From Akkermansia sp. (lineage in GTDB: Bacteria; Verrucomicrobiota; Verrucomicrobiia; Verrucomicrobiales; Akkermansiaceae): DNA of 64,000 bases. The stretch covers positions 20,129 to 84,128 of the forward strand of contig JAFSEZ010000033.1 of assembly GCA_017435505.1 (NCBI GenBank). The letters are read 5' to 3'. Under the pieces are notes generated by a model, which was given only the letters and a program-made list of their open reading frames with translations, ran no database searches and was not told the origin of the DNA. Positions 50,067 through 58,955 of this stretch are shown in pieces (position 1 is the stretch's first letter; the number at the start of each line of letters is the position of its first letter). The position numbers and the translations under genes were made by a program.

Positions 50067-51068
50067 ATGAAACAGAGCCACTTAGCAAAAGCACTATTAA
50101 AGGAGACCGGGTTGAATCCGGTCGATACTGCGCGGATAGCATTAGAAGCCTTAGAAACGTTAGGGGAGCAGAGGCGAGGCAAAGGGAAAGGTGAGTTGAT
50201 GGTATTGCTGCGGCGGGTGGTGCGCGAGGGGGTGAAAGCAGTGCAGCAGGCGGAGCACACGGTGACGCTGCGGGAGGCGGTGTGGGCCAGTGTGGAGGCA
50301 CGCAAGGGTTTAAGACCAACGACTTGCAGGGATTTGCGAAACTATGCTCGGCGCTTGCTGCGAGTAGAGGAAGCGGGCGATATGCTGCTGCGCACAATGA
50401 GGGTGGCAGATTGCAAGCGGATTCTGGCGGCAGCGTTCGGGAGCTCTGCCAGCAGCTACAAGAAGGGGCGCGCGGTGCTGAGCAGTGTGTTTTCCTACGG
50501 CATGCGGCAAGAGTGGTGCGATGCGAATCCGGTAGCGCGCATTGATGTACCGCGCGTGGTGGAAAAGCCGATTGTGCCGCTTACCCCGGCAGAGGTGCAG
50601 CGCCTGAAAGATACGGCGGAAAAGCCGCGGCACCGCGCGATGCGCTTTTCTCTGCGGCTGATGCTCTACGGAGGTATCCGCCCCACGGAGGTAAGCCGCT
50701 TGAGACCGGAGGATATACATTGGGAGGAGGGGCAAGTCATCATCCGCCCGACGGCGAGCAAGACGGGCGGGGGCCGGGCGGTGCCGCTGCGCGGGATGCG
50801 GGGGCTGAGCCGAAGCGAGCGCACCATTCCCCGCAATTGGCAGCGACGGTGGCGGGCTTTGCGGAAGGCCGCCGGTTTCCGCCGCGGCAGCTGGGTGCCG
50901 GATGTGTGCCGCCACACTTTTGCCACGTACCACGCGGTCGCGCACAAAGATTTGCCGCAATTACAGATGATTATGGGGCACCGGGATGTGAGCTTGCTGC
51001 GCACGCGCTACGTGAGCCCGGTATCGCAGCGGGTGAGCCGACAATTTTGGGGTGCGGCCAATCAATAA
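50067..51068 (+). CDS. Tyrosine recombinase/integrase
   Basis: This 333-residue site-specific recombinase has an N-terminal SAM-like DNA-binding domain (about residues 67-160) and a C-terminal catalytic domain. Catalytic residues are Arg205 (YGGIRPTEV), Lys232 (ASKTGGG), Arg282 (CRHTFATY), His305 (MGHRDV) and nucleophile Tyr316 (LRTRYVS). The histidine of HxxR is replaced by Asp279, a tolerated but unusual change. ATG 50067 is chosen; the open frame continues upstream through the inverted-repeat arm. It is a natural candidate to act on that repeat. Confidence 0.88.
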   Translation: MKQSHLAKALLKETGLNPVDTARIALEALETLGEQRRGKGKGELMVLLRRVVREGVKAVQQAEHTVTLREAVWASVEARKGLRPTTCRDLRNYARRLLRVEEAGDMLLRTMRVADCKRILAAAFGSSASSYKKGRAVLSSVFSYGMRQEWCDANPVARIDVPRVVEKPIVPLTPAEVQRLKDTAEKPRHRAMRFSLRLMLYGGIRPTEVSRLRPEDIHWEEGQVIIRPTASKTGGGRAVPLRGMRGLSRSERTIPRNWQRRWRALRKAAGFRRGSWVPDVCRHTFATYHAVAHKDLPQLQMIMGHRDVSLLRTRYVSPVSQRVSRQFWGAANQ

Positions 51069-51161
51069 GGATAGGGGCGCGAGAAAAGAATGCAAAAACG
51101 CGTGGGACACGGCAAGGTGTGCGCCACGCGGAAAGGGTTGAGAATCTGTGACGGATGATGC

Positions 51162-52481
51162 TTAGTAATTGAGCTCGCCGGAGAGCACCATTTTCTCGAA
51201 TTCATCGAGACGCACGACCTGGCCGGTGCGGCGGGCGTGTTCGACAGCGAAGGCAATGACGTGAGAGTGGGCAGAGGCCTCGATGGGGGTGGTCATGAGG
51301 GTGGTATCTGCCACGGTACGCATATCATCGTAGAGGTTGCTGACGAGGCCCCAGTCACCACCGCCGTGGCCGGCGTAGCCACCGGCGCGTTCCTCCACCT
51401 CCACTTGGCGGATTTTTTTGGAGAAATGCTCGGTGATGGTGATTTCGCCGGGGCCGTTTTCCTTGTAGAAAGCGCCGGCGCGGAGCTTGGCTTTGGTGCC
51501 GTAGATTTCGATATGGCGACCTTCTTCGAAAGCAGTCATGGTGAATGTACCGGTGATACCGCCCTTGAAGTTCATGATGGCAACCTGGTGATCGGGCTGG
51601 TCATTGTCTTCGCATTGGAAAGCATCGCGCCCCCAGCGGGAGGTCTTGAGCCACTCCATGATATCCTCGTCGGTAGCGGTATCAACGCCATCCATCACCA
51701 TACGCAGCCAGCGGCGGCAGGATTCATCGGTGATGTATTTACGGGCATCCCAAGGATCCTCGCCAATGGGGCCGGTCCAATCGGTGCAGCGTGCGGGGCG
51801 GGGTTCGGTGAGGGTTTCCTTGCGGAAGAAGGAGAGTTCACCGAAGCTTGAGACTTGCTCGCAGGGACGCTCCAAGAGCCAGTGAAGAATATCCATATCG
51901 TGGCAGCACTTGGCCACAATCATGGGGGTGGAGGTGCGGCTGTTGCCCCAGTGGCCACGCACGAAGGAGTGGCCGAAGTGCCATGCCCCCACGCCTTCAT
52001 TGGCGTTGAACGTCATGATATCGCCGAGCTCACCGCTGCGGATGATATCGCGGATGGTATTGTAGAAGGGAGTATAGCGCAACACATGGCATATAGCCAC
52101 GCGGCGACCGAGCTTAGCCGCCAAATCGCGGAGTTCAAGAGCCTCGCGCAGGGTCTTGGCAATGGGTTTCTCGAGCAGCACATCATAGCCCAATTCAAGA
52201 GCTTTCTTGCAGGGCTCGAAGTGGTAGTCATCCTGTGTGCCGATGATGACCATATCTGCCATTTTGGGCTGGGAGAGAAATTCCTCAGCATCCTTGAAGA
52301 TGCGTACATCTGCACGTTCGGATTCGGGAGCAAAATCGCGCACCTGCTCGGCACGTACGCGCACAGGATCGGCAGCCGCCACAATACGGAAGCGATCCGG
52401 GTATTCCATGGCCAATTTCATGTAAGTGCGCGTGCGGGAGCCGCAGCCAATACCGGCGATAGTCATTCGGGGAGCATTCAT
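51162..52481 (-). CDS. Gfo/Idh/MocA-family oxidoreductase
   Basis: The N-terminal Rossmann domain binds NAD(P): TIAGIGCGSRTRTYMKLA, then AAADP and the EKPIAKTLREA motif with the conserved lysine. The C-terminal alpha/beta domain starts near FNANEGVGAWHFGHSFVRGH and contains CCHDMDILHWLL, a typical substrate-site helix. The family oxidises or rearranges sugars, inositols and nucleotide sugars; some Akkermansia members are glycosidases of GH109, but the sequence does not allow assignment here. Length 439, cytoplasmic. Confidence 0.88.
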   Translation of the reverse strand: MNAPRMTIAGIGCGSRTRTYMKLAMEYPDRFRIVAAADPVRVRAEQVRDFAPESERADVRIFKDAEEFLSQPKMADMVIIGTQDDYHFEPCKKALELGYDVLLEKPIAKTLREALELRDLAAKLGRRVAICHVLRYTPFYNTIRDIIRSGELGDIMTFNANEGVGAWHFGHSFVRGHWGNSRTSTPMIVAKCCHDMDILHWLLERPCEQVSSFGELSFFRKETLTEPRPARCTDWTGPIGEDPWDARKYITDESCRRWLRMVMDGVDTATDEDIMEWLKTSRWGRDAFQCEDNDQPDHQVAIMNFKGGITGTFTMTAFEEGRHIEIYGTKAKLRAGAFYKENGPGEITITEHFSKKIRQVEVEERAGGYAGHGGGDWGLVSNLYDDMRTVADTTLMTTPIEASAHSHVIAFAVEHARRTGQVVRLDEFEKMVLSGELNY

Positions 52482-52666
52482 TGCTAAAAAAAATCACACT
52501 TTCTGTTGCTGGCTGTTTTGTTGCCATGCAACATACAGCCGCGCTAGTTTATCCCAAAAGCGCGCATTATCAAGTCTTATTTGTTGAGAGCCCGACGAAA
52601 TGTAAAAAATGCGCCGCGAAGAGGCTATTTGGCCTTTGAAATAATCCACCAGTCCTGACATGATGC

Positions 52667-52695
52667 TTGCCTTGCAAAGGGAGGCATGGTAGAAT
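52667..52695 (+). promoter_or_regulatory. Leaderless-type promoter of the PBP2 gene
   Basis: TTGCCT (52667-52672), 17-bp spacer ending in TGG, TAGAAT (52690-52695), then 7 nt to GTG at 52703. The ATG at 52694 falls inside the -10 box and so cannot be used from this promoter. Confidence 0.7.
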
Positions 52696-52702
52696 GCGCA
52701 GC

Positions 52703-55009
52703 GTGAAGCTTGGTCATAAGCATAAGATAGCATGGAGTGTAGCTGCAGCGGGATTGTTGTGGTGCGTGGAGGGTGTAGCGATGGCGCAGGATGCCCCCGC
52801 CCCGGCAGAGGCTATATCCCCCACAGAAGTGGATTTTGACGCAACCGCCACCGAGGAGGAACCGAATGTGTCGGAAGATGAGGTGGAAGAAACGGTGGAA
52901 ACGGTGAAGTTGGGTGGTGAAGACCGCATCCCCGAACAGCAGGAAGGTGTGGAAAAGGCGGAGACGTATGAAAAAACAGCAGATCCCAACTCCCCGCTCA
53001 ATGTTGAAATCACCAGCGGAGCCGAGGTAGCGCCGGAGCCTATTCAACCACCGGCTCCCGCTGTGGCAGAGGAAGACCCCACCGTGCATGATCCCTCTCG
53101 CGTGGCGTACGCCACCACCCGACGCAATGCCCGCACGATGTCGTTGACGGTGCCGGGGCCGCGCGGACTTATCACCGACCGCAACGGACTCATCATGGCC
53201 TGCTCGGAGATAGCATACCAACCCACCATCAATTTCGGGCAGTTGCAGGATGAGAGTGAGGCCAGCATTATCGCCATCGCCCGCAAGGTCATGAGTGAAT
53301 ATGAAGCGCTGGGGCTGACTCTCATGGAAAAGAAGGACGAGCAGCTGGTAGACCACTATCGCAACCGCCGCTGGCTCCCCCTGCCCGTCGGCCCCACGGT
53401 ACGCGAGAGCGAGATTGCCGCAAACCGCCAAAAATTGGAGGCCATTAAGCACAGCCATCTGATGCCCATATACATCCGCAATTATCCGGCAAAGATGTCT
53501 GCCTGCCACATTCTGGGCTACACGGGTGCCCAAGCCAAGTTGCCCACCGGCCCCATCAACCACAACGATCCCATCTTCCAGAAACAGGAGGGGCGCTCCG
53601 GCTTGGAAAAGGAGTTCAACAAACAGCTCACCGGGCATCCCGGCATCTGGCGTTTGATGTTCGATGAACAGGGCAACAAGATTTTGGATGAATTGCAGAC
53701 CAAACCGCGACCGGGAGGCACGCTGGTCACCACCTTGAATCTGAACTGGCAGAAGGCCGCAGAAAAAGCTCTGCGCGAGAACACCAAAGGCCGCGGTGCC
53801 TTTGCCATGGTGGATGTGCACACGGGTGAGGTGTTGGTGCTGGCTTCCGTGCCCAATTTCGACCCGAATTGCTTTGTGCCGGCTATTTCGCAGAAAGATT
53901 ACGATGCCCTGCGCAATGACAAAAACACCCCCTTGGTATCGCGCGCCTTTGCCGGTGTGTACCCCCCTGCCTCGACTTTCAAGACTATCACCGTGGCCGC
54001 GGCACTCCGCTACAATGTCATTCAGGAAAGCACCTACATCAACTGCCCGTTCAGCGTGCGCATCGGTGGGCACCACTTCCGCAACCACAGTAAGTTTACC
54101 GGTTCGATCAACTGCATCACGGCCCTTGTACTCTCCAACAACCCGTTCATGTACCAGGTGGCAGCCACACGCGACCCCCGCATTGGTGCCGCACGCCTGT
54201 GTGAAACAGCACGCCGCTTCGGTTTCGGAGCCAAGGCGGGGCTTCCCATCCCCGACAAAGCCGGTAATGTGCCGGATGAAGGGTGGATGTTCCGCAACTA
54301 CGGGCGCGGATTCATGGCCGGAGATGCCGCCAACATGGCCATCGGCCAGGGGCCGCTGCTGGCAACTCCTCTCCAAGTGGCACATGCCATTGCCGGCATT
54401 GCCAACGGCAAATACCTGCCTAAGTTGCAGTTAGTACGCCAAATGCTGGATCCGAACGGCAACGTGGTGTTCCAGTTCACTCCCACCGTGCAGAACAACC
54501 TCAAGGACATGGCAAGCGCTATGGCCTCTGTGCGCAAAGGCATGCGCGCCGTGGTCAATGGCGGTACGGGGCGCCGCGCAGCCCTGAGCTACGTCTCCAA
54601 CGCCGGCAAGACCGGTACAGCCCAGTGGGGCCCGGCATCTGAGGATTGCCGATTGGCGTGGTTTGCCGGATTCCTGCCGGCAGATAATCCACGCTATGCG
54701 TATGCGGCGCTCTACGAAGGCCGTCCCCACCAGCGCATTTCCGGTGGTCACATGGCAGCAGCTATTGTTAAAAACTTCTTTGAAAACATCCGCTCCAGCA
54801 TGGAAGTCGCACTGAAGGATCCCACCAAGGAATTGCAGCAAGCCACCAGCGCGGAGGAGACAGAAGAACCCAGTGAAGAAGATGCAGAGGCCAAAGCTGC
54901 GGAGGAAGCACACCAGCAGCAGCTTGAGGCCGCACGCCGCAAGAAACAGGAAGCGGCCAAGAAGCGCCACCAACAAAGTGGGTGGGATGATGGGCGCTCC
55001 CGCCGTTGA
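52703..55009 (+). CDS. mrdA: Penicillin-binding protein 2 (elongation-specific transpeptidase)
   Basis: This class B PBP cross-links peptidoglycan in the elongasome. An N-terminal membrane anchor (IAWSVAAAGLLWCVEGVAMA) is followed by an unusually long acidic, Pro/Glu-rich stretch of about 100 residues. The PBP dimerisation domain follows (PRGLITDRNGLIMA). The transpeptidase domain has Ser424 in PPASTFKT, SNN in LSNNPFM, and Lys636 in AGKTGTAQW. A Lys/Gln-rich tail of about 70 residues ends the protein. The GTG start at 52703 is set by the promoter. rodA and mreBCD are not adjacent. The 586-residue minus-strand frame over this gene is a shadow. Confidence 0.9.
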   Translation: MKLGHKHKIAWSVAAAGLLWCVEGVAMAQDAPAPAEAISPTEVDFDATATEEEPNVSEDEVEETVETVKLGGEDRIPEQQEGVEKAETYEKTADPNSPLNVEITSGAEVAPEPIQPPAPAVAEEDPTVHDPSRVAYATTRRNARTMSLTVPGPRGLITDRNGLIMACSEIAYQPTINFGQLQDESEASIIAIARKVMSEYEALGLTLMEKKDEQLVDHYRNRRWLPLPVGPTVRESEIAANRQKLEAIKHSHLMPIYIRNYPAKMSACHILGYTGAQAKLPTGPINHNDPIFQKQEGRSGLEKEFNKQLTGHPGIWRLMFDEQGNKILDELQTKPRPGGTLVTTLNLNWQKAAEKALRENTKGRGAFAMVDVHTGEVLVLASVPNFDPNCFVPAISQKDYDALRNDKNTPLVSRAFAGVYPPASTFKTITVAAALRYNVIQESTYINCPFSVRIGGHHFRNHSKFTGSINCITALVLSNNPFMYQVAATRDPRIGAARLCETARRFGFGAKAGLPIPDKAGNVPDEGWMFRNYGRGFMAGDAANMAIGQGPLLATPLQVAHAIAGIANGKYLPKLQLVRQMLDPNGNVVFQFTPTVQNNLKDMASAMASVRKGMRAVVNGGTGRRAALSYVSNAGKTGTAQWGPASEDCRLAWFAGFLPADNPRYAYAALYEGRPHQRISGGHMAAAIVKNFFENIRSSMEVALKDPTKELQQATSAEETEEPSEEDAEAKAAEEAHQQQLEAARRKKQEAAKKRHQQSGWDDGRSRR

Positions 55010-55019
55010 GACAGCAGCA

Positions 55020-57188
55020 CTAACGCAGCGATTTAAGCTTGCGAATCTTGTCACGCAGCACAGCAGCGACTTCAAAGTCCAGCCGTGCTGCGGCTTCTTT
55101 CATCTCTTTCTCCAAGCGGCGAATAGCTGCGGTATCATCTTCCTCTGCCGCCATGATGACAGAAGCTTCTTCTTCCTCCTCATCCGGCGTGTACAAGCGC
55201 AAGGCCGACTGGTCTGCACGCGCCACAGTATGGGGCACAATGCCATGTAAATCATTATAAGCCGCTTGAATCGCGCGGCGACGCTCCGATTCATCTACTA
55301 AACGGCGGATGGAATCTGTCACCACATCGCAAAAAAGCACGCATTCACCATGCACGTGGCGAGCAGCGCGCCCTGCTGTCTGCACAAGACTTGTTTCATT
55401 GCGCAGAAATCCCTCTTTATCCGCATCCAGGATGCACACGAGCGATACCTCCGGCAGGTCGAGTCCCTCGCGCAGCAGGTTAATTCCCACGAGGATATCC
55501 ACCTTGCCAGCTCGCAGCTTGCGCAGGATTTCTACACGCTCAATGGCATCCACATCGGCATGGATGTATTCCACCTGCAAGCCGATATTGCGCAGGTAAT
55601 CTGTCAAATCCTCTGCTGTTCGTTTGGTGAGAGTGGTCACGAGCACTCGCTCACGCACGGAGACTCGCTGGTGGCACAGCTCTATCGTTTTGTCAATCTG
55701 TCCCTCCAACGGAAGGAGGGTGATTTTGGGCTCCAGAAGCCCCGTGGGTCGGATGAGCTGCTCCACAATGAGCGCTTGTCCCAAGCCGGTGGGGTTGAAA
55801 CTTTCCACCGAAGCAGAGGATGGATGCGGGGGAACCCTCAGCTCGGAAAGATGGTGGAAAAAGACACCCCGGAACCCCTCCGGGGCACGCGTGATAGCTT
55901 GGCTGGCCTCTTTACTGCGCGCATGCGTATTGCCACGCTTGGCCTTGAGAATGGGGATATAGGAGCGGTTGCCCGGCACGCAGTTCACATATTCAAAGGG
56001 GCCGGGAGTGGCGCTCAGGTACAGGATTTGAGCTTGGCGCTGCATAAACTCATCGAAACGCAGCGGGCGGTTATCCAAAGCAGAGGGCAAGCGGAACCCA
56101 TGGTCAATGAGCACTTGTTTGCGGGAGCGGTCTCCCTCGTACATACCGCCGATTTGAGGCACGGTGGCGTGGGATTCATCAATAATGGTGAGATGATCTG
56201 CCGGGAAGTAATCTTGGAGGGTGGATGGAGTGGAGCCCGGCGCGCGGCCTGCCAAGTGGCGAGAATAGTTCTCAATCCCCTTGCAGAAGCCGATTTCGTT
56301 GATGAGTTCGAGGTCATAATCCGTGCGCATTTTGAGGCGCTGGGCCTCAATCAGCTTGTTTTGCTTCTCGAACCACGCCACACGCTCCTCCAATTCCTTG
56401 CGGATAGAGGCAATAGCCGGCATGCGTTTTTCCGGGGAGGAGACATATTGCTTCACCGGGAAAAAGAGGTAGCTGTTGAGTCGCTCTCGCACGCGCCCGG
56501 TAGCCGCATCAATCAGCGATATGGCATCTATTTCATCACCGAAGAATTCTACGCGAATGGCCTCGCCATCGCTCTGCGCAGGATAAATCTCTACCACATC
56601 ACCGCGCACGCGAAAACGCCCACGCTGAAAATCATAATCATTGCGCTCAAAAAGAAGTTCTGTCAGACAGGCCAGCAGCGCATCTCGGTCTATCTCCTGC
56701 CCTGTGTGTATCGAGAGAGTCAGGTTGCGGTAATCCTCCGGTGCGCCCAAGCCATATATACAGGAGACACTGGCCACCACAATCACATCCCGGCGCAGCA
56801 GCAGTGAACGCATGGCATTGAGGCACAATCGGTCTATTTCCTCGTTGATGGCACTATCTTTTTCAATGTACGTATCGGTGCTGGCGATGTAAGCTTCCGG
56901 CTGGTAGTAATCGAAATAAGACACAAAATACTCCACCGCGTTGTGCGGGAAAAAGGCCTTGAGCTCGGAGTAGAGCTGCGCTGCGAGCGTTTTGTTATGA
57001 GAAAGCACCAGCACAGGGCGATTTTGCGCCGCAATGATATTGGCCATGGTGAAAGTCTTGCCACTACCGGTCACCCCCAGCAGGCACTGGTGTCTGTTGC
57101 CCGCCTGCAATGATTTGAGAAGCTTGGCAATAGCCTGCTCCTGATCCCCCGAGGGCTTATAATCTGTAACCAACTGAAAGATTGACAT
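55020..57188 (-). CDS. uvrB: Excinuclease ABC subunit UvrB
   Basis: UvrB verifies damage and loads UvrC in nucleotide excision repair. Motifs are Walker A GVTGSGKTFTMANI, the beta-hairpin region VSYFDYYQPEAYIASTDTYI, TIIDESHATVPQIGGM, DILVGINLLREGLDLPEV and the C-terminal UVR motif (DFEVAAVLRDKIRKLKS). Length 722 is slightly above the usual ~670 because of a longer region before the UVR motif. It is convergent with mrdA (10-nt gap). Confidence 0.97.
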   Translation of the reverse strand: MSIFQLVTDYKPSGDQEQAIAKLLKSLQAGNRHQCLLGVTGSGKTFTMANIIAAQNRPVLVLSHNKTLAAQLYSELKAFFPHNAVEYFVSYFDYYQPEAYIASTDTYIEKDSAINEEIDRLCLNAMRSLLLRRDVIVVASVSCIYGLGAPEDYRNLTLSIHTGQEIDRDALLACLTELLFERNDYDFQRGRFRVRGDVVEIYPAQSDGEAIRVEFFGDEIDAISLIDAATGRVRERLNSYLFFPVKQYVSSPEKRMPAIASIRKELEERVAWFEKQNKLIEAQRLKMRTDYDLELINEIGFCKGIENYSRHLAGRAPGSTPSTLQDYFPADHLTIIDESHATVPQIGGMYEGDRSRKQVLIDHGFRLPSALDNRPLRFDEFMQRQAQILYLSATPGPFEYVNCVPGNRSYIPILKAKRGNTHARSKEASQAITRAPEGFRGVFFHHLSELRVPPHPSSASVESFNPTGLGQALIVEQLIRPTGLLEPKITLLPLEGQIDKTIELCHQRVSVRERVLVTTLTKRTAEDLTDYLRNIGLQVEYIHADVDAIERVEILRKLRAGKVDILVGINLLREGLDLPEVSLVCILDADKEGFLRNETSLVQTAGRAARHVHGECVLFCDVVTDSIRRLVDESERRRAIQAAYNDLHGIVPHTVARADQSALRLYTPDEEEEEASVIMAAEEDDTAAIRRLEKEMKEAAARLDFEVAAVLRDKIRKLKSLR

Positions 57189-57242
57189 ATTGCAGTTGCG
57201 GATTGACAGGATGACGGAATTGGGGCATCATACACACACACC

Positions 57243-57602
57243 ATGTACATCCCCACGCAAAAGGAAAGATACAGCAAAGTGGCACAAATTACGCTTCTTC
57301 TTTGTGTCATGATACCAAGTGGCGTTGTTGCCTGGTTAGGCGGGATGGATGATGTGCTGAGTTGCAGCATGGCGTTCCTGTGGCCCGTTGCCCAACCCCT
57401 CGTATACATGGGCTTTGCCAAGCCTGCGGCGCTGTGCCTCTCTGCGCTGGTGCAGGCTGTGGCCTTTTTCTGGATGGCGCGAACCCACCGCCTCACAGCC
57501 CGAGGCAAGCTGACAATCGCAGTGACTTGGGGCATGGCCTTTGCCCTTGTTCTGCGCATGCTGATTGCGTTTGAACTGTGGCGCAGCATCACCGGCAAAT
57601 AA
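57243..57602 (+). CDS. Hypothetical small integral membrane protein
   Basis: The 119-residue protein has about four hydrophobic helices (VAQITLLLCVMIPSGVVAWL; CSMAFLWPVAQPLVYMG; PAALCLSALVQAVAFFWMA; TWGMAFALVLRMLIAF). No family is recognised. It is divergent from uvrB with only 54 bp between starts. A TTGACA at 57204 lacks a good -10 at the right distance. Confidence 0.6.
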   Translation: MYIPTQKERYSKVAQITLLLCVMIPSGVVAWLGGMDDVLSCSMAFLWPVAQPLVYMGFAKPAALCLSALVQAVAFFWMARTHRLTARGKLTIAVTWGMAFALVLRMLIAFELWRSITGK

Positions 57603-57604
57603 GA

Positions 57605-57655
57605 GAGCGACTCACCATCTACCGATAGAGAGCCGCTCACTGAATCAATTTTTTC
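57605..57655 (+). terminator. Possible terminator between convergent genes
   Basis: The imperfect stem GAGCGACT / AGCCGCTC (57605-57612 with 57631-57638) has an A-C mismatch; a T6 run follows about 10 nt later. It is weak by sequence but well placed after the stop at 57602. Confidence 0.4.
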
Positions 57656-57666
57656 GGAAGCCGTTT

Positions 57667-58941
57667 TTACTCAGCCTCAGTAGATGAGGAAGATTTACCA
57701 TCATCCTCACCATCTGTCAGCCAATCTATCGTAAACGGTGCAAACTTGATCGTTTTAACGGGTGATCCGTTTACTTCAAACAAAATTCCGGCCATGCCGG
57801 GCTTCATAGGACAAAGCACAGAATAAGCAAAAGGACCTTCACCCACAGATTTCTCTACAGGCCAAGTGGCTCCGCCATCATAGCTCATCTTGATAATCCC
57901 ATTGGCGCGCTCACCCCCTATGGGCGAAGAATACAAAATACGACTACGCTCCCCCTTGGTCTTATCTTCGGCATGTGAATAACGGGTCAACCCGTTCTGC
58001 GTACCAAAACCAACACTGGGCAATGCGGTATTTGAAGTGATAGGCCCCCATGTTTCACCTGCATCTGAAGACGTGGTGACACGACGATAATTGCCCTTCT
58101 GCCATGAGCGAGATACGACTAACACACCGCCATCATCCGATTCCACAGATGATATTTCATTGATTCCACCACCTAATTCAGATTTCTTACCAATTTTCCA
58201 CGTCTTACCATGGTCGTCAGAATATGCCGAAGTGGCCACCCAATTACCGAATCCGGTTGCCTCGTTAAAGGTCACAACTAAGCGTCCCTTATGGTCTCCT
58301 TTGGTAATTTGCACACCGGGGTTCGGTCCGCTGCACGTAATAGTAGCATCGGCATGTTTCGTAAACTCCGTTACATCCTTGGGGGTTGTCCAAGTCTTAC
58401 CATTCTTAGAAAATGACACAAAATTGCGAACGCAGCGGTCGTCATCCCAACCTGCGGGAATATCCTTGGTTCGCTCTTTCACACCGGCCGGATAACGCTG
58501 GAACATCAACACAATGTGCTTGGCTTCAGCATCATAAATCATGCATGGATTATTAAATGTCGCCCCTTTGGAGGCAGCCGCAACAACAGGTTTGGACCAC
58601 TTGCGCCCATCTTTGCTGACGGAGACAATCAAGTCATTCTCACCTTGGTCGGTATCCTTATAACGTCCCTCGGCCATGGCCACCAGCATCTTACCGGCTT
58701 TCACAATGCAAGGTATACGAATACTCACGTAGGGGTTGCCATCCCCCGCTTGGAATACCGGTACAGCATTCTCGTAGGGGGTGGCCTCCGGGTCGAACTT
58801 GGCAATCTTGGGCTTCTTAGCCTTCTTTGCCTTGTCTCGCTGGGTTGTTTTGGCCTTGCGACTATCGCCGTAGGCCGGTGGCGCCATGGGAAGCGCCACC
58901 AACACGGCTGCTGCACAAAGAATGAGAGTGGAGAGTTTCAT
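57667..58941 (-). CDS. nanH: Exported sialidase (GH33)
   Basis: It releases terminal sialic acid from mucin-type glycans. A signal peptide (LILCAAAVLVALPMAPPAYG) and a Lys-rich linker precede a six-bladed propeller. Landmarks are the RIP motif (SIRIPCIV, first catalytic arginine) and Asp boxes SVSKDGRKW, SFSKNGKTW, SDDHGKTW, SSDAGETW and SYDGGATW. The catalytic Asp/Glu region is around YKDTDQGENDL and FNEATGFGNW. It is last in a four-gene operon with the transporter and two kelch proteins. Length 424. Confidence 0.92.
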   Translation of the reverse strand: MKLSTLILCAAAVLVALPMAPPAYGDSRKAKTTQRDKAKKAKKPKIAKFDPEATPYENAVPVFQAGDGNPYVSIRIPCIVKAGKMLVAMAEGRYKDTDQGENDLIVSVSKDGRKWSKPVVAAASKGATFNNPCMIYDAEAKHIVLMFQRYPAGVKERTKDIPAGWDDDRCVRNFVSFSKNGKTWTTPKDVTEFTKHADATITCSGPNPGVQITKGDHKGRLVVTFNEATGFGNWVATSAYSDDHGKTWKIGKKSELGGGINEISSVESDDGGVLVVSRSWQKGNYRRVTTSSDAGETWGPITSNTALPSVGFGTQNGLTRYSHAEDKTKGERSRILYSSPIGGERANGIIKMSYDGGATWPVEKSVGEGPFAYSVLCPMKPGMAGILFEVNGSPVKTIKFAPFTIDWLTDGEDDGKSSSSTEAE

Positions 58942-58955
58942 GACTTCATTCCGGT

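Noticed and set aside
49893..50081. 62-codon minus-strand open frame across the inverted repeat
   Set aside because: It has no promoter or ribosome site, and it runs over the repeat arm and the recombinase start; better explained as chance within the non-coding switch region.
52494..52661. Possible 55-residue ORF between the Gfo/Idh/MocA gene and mrdA
   Set aside because: No promoter, ribosome site or signal peptide supports it, and it covers the probable promoter region of the oxidoreductase gene.
52625..54385. 586-codon open frame on the minus strand
   Set aside because: It lies antisense to mrdA, whose PBP motifs are unambiguous; the antisense product is low-complexity His/Gly/Val-rich and has no start signals.
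55350..56807. 485-codon open frame on the plus strand
   Set aside because: It is antisense to uvrB, which has all helicase and UVR motifs.
57071..57640. 189-codon minus-strand open frame beside uvrB
   Set aside because: It overlaps the uvrB start and the plus-strand membrane protein gene, whose hydrophobic helices are coherent.
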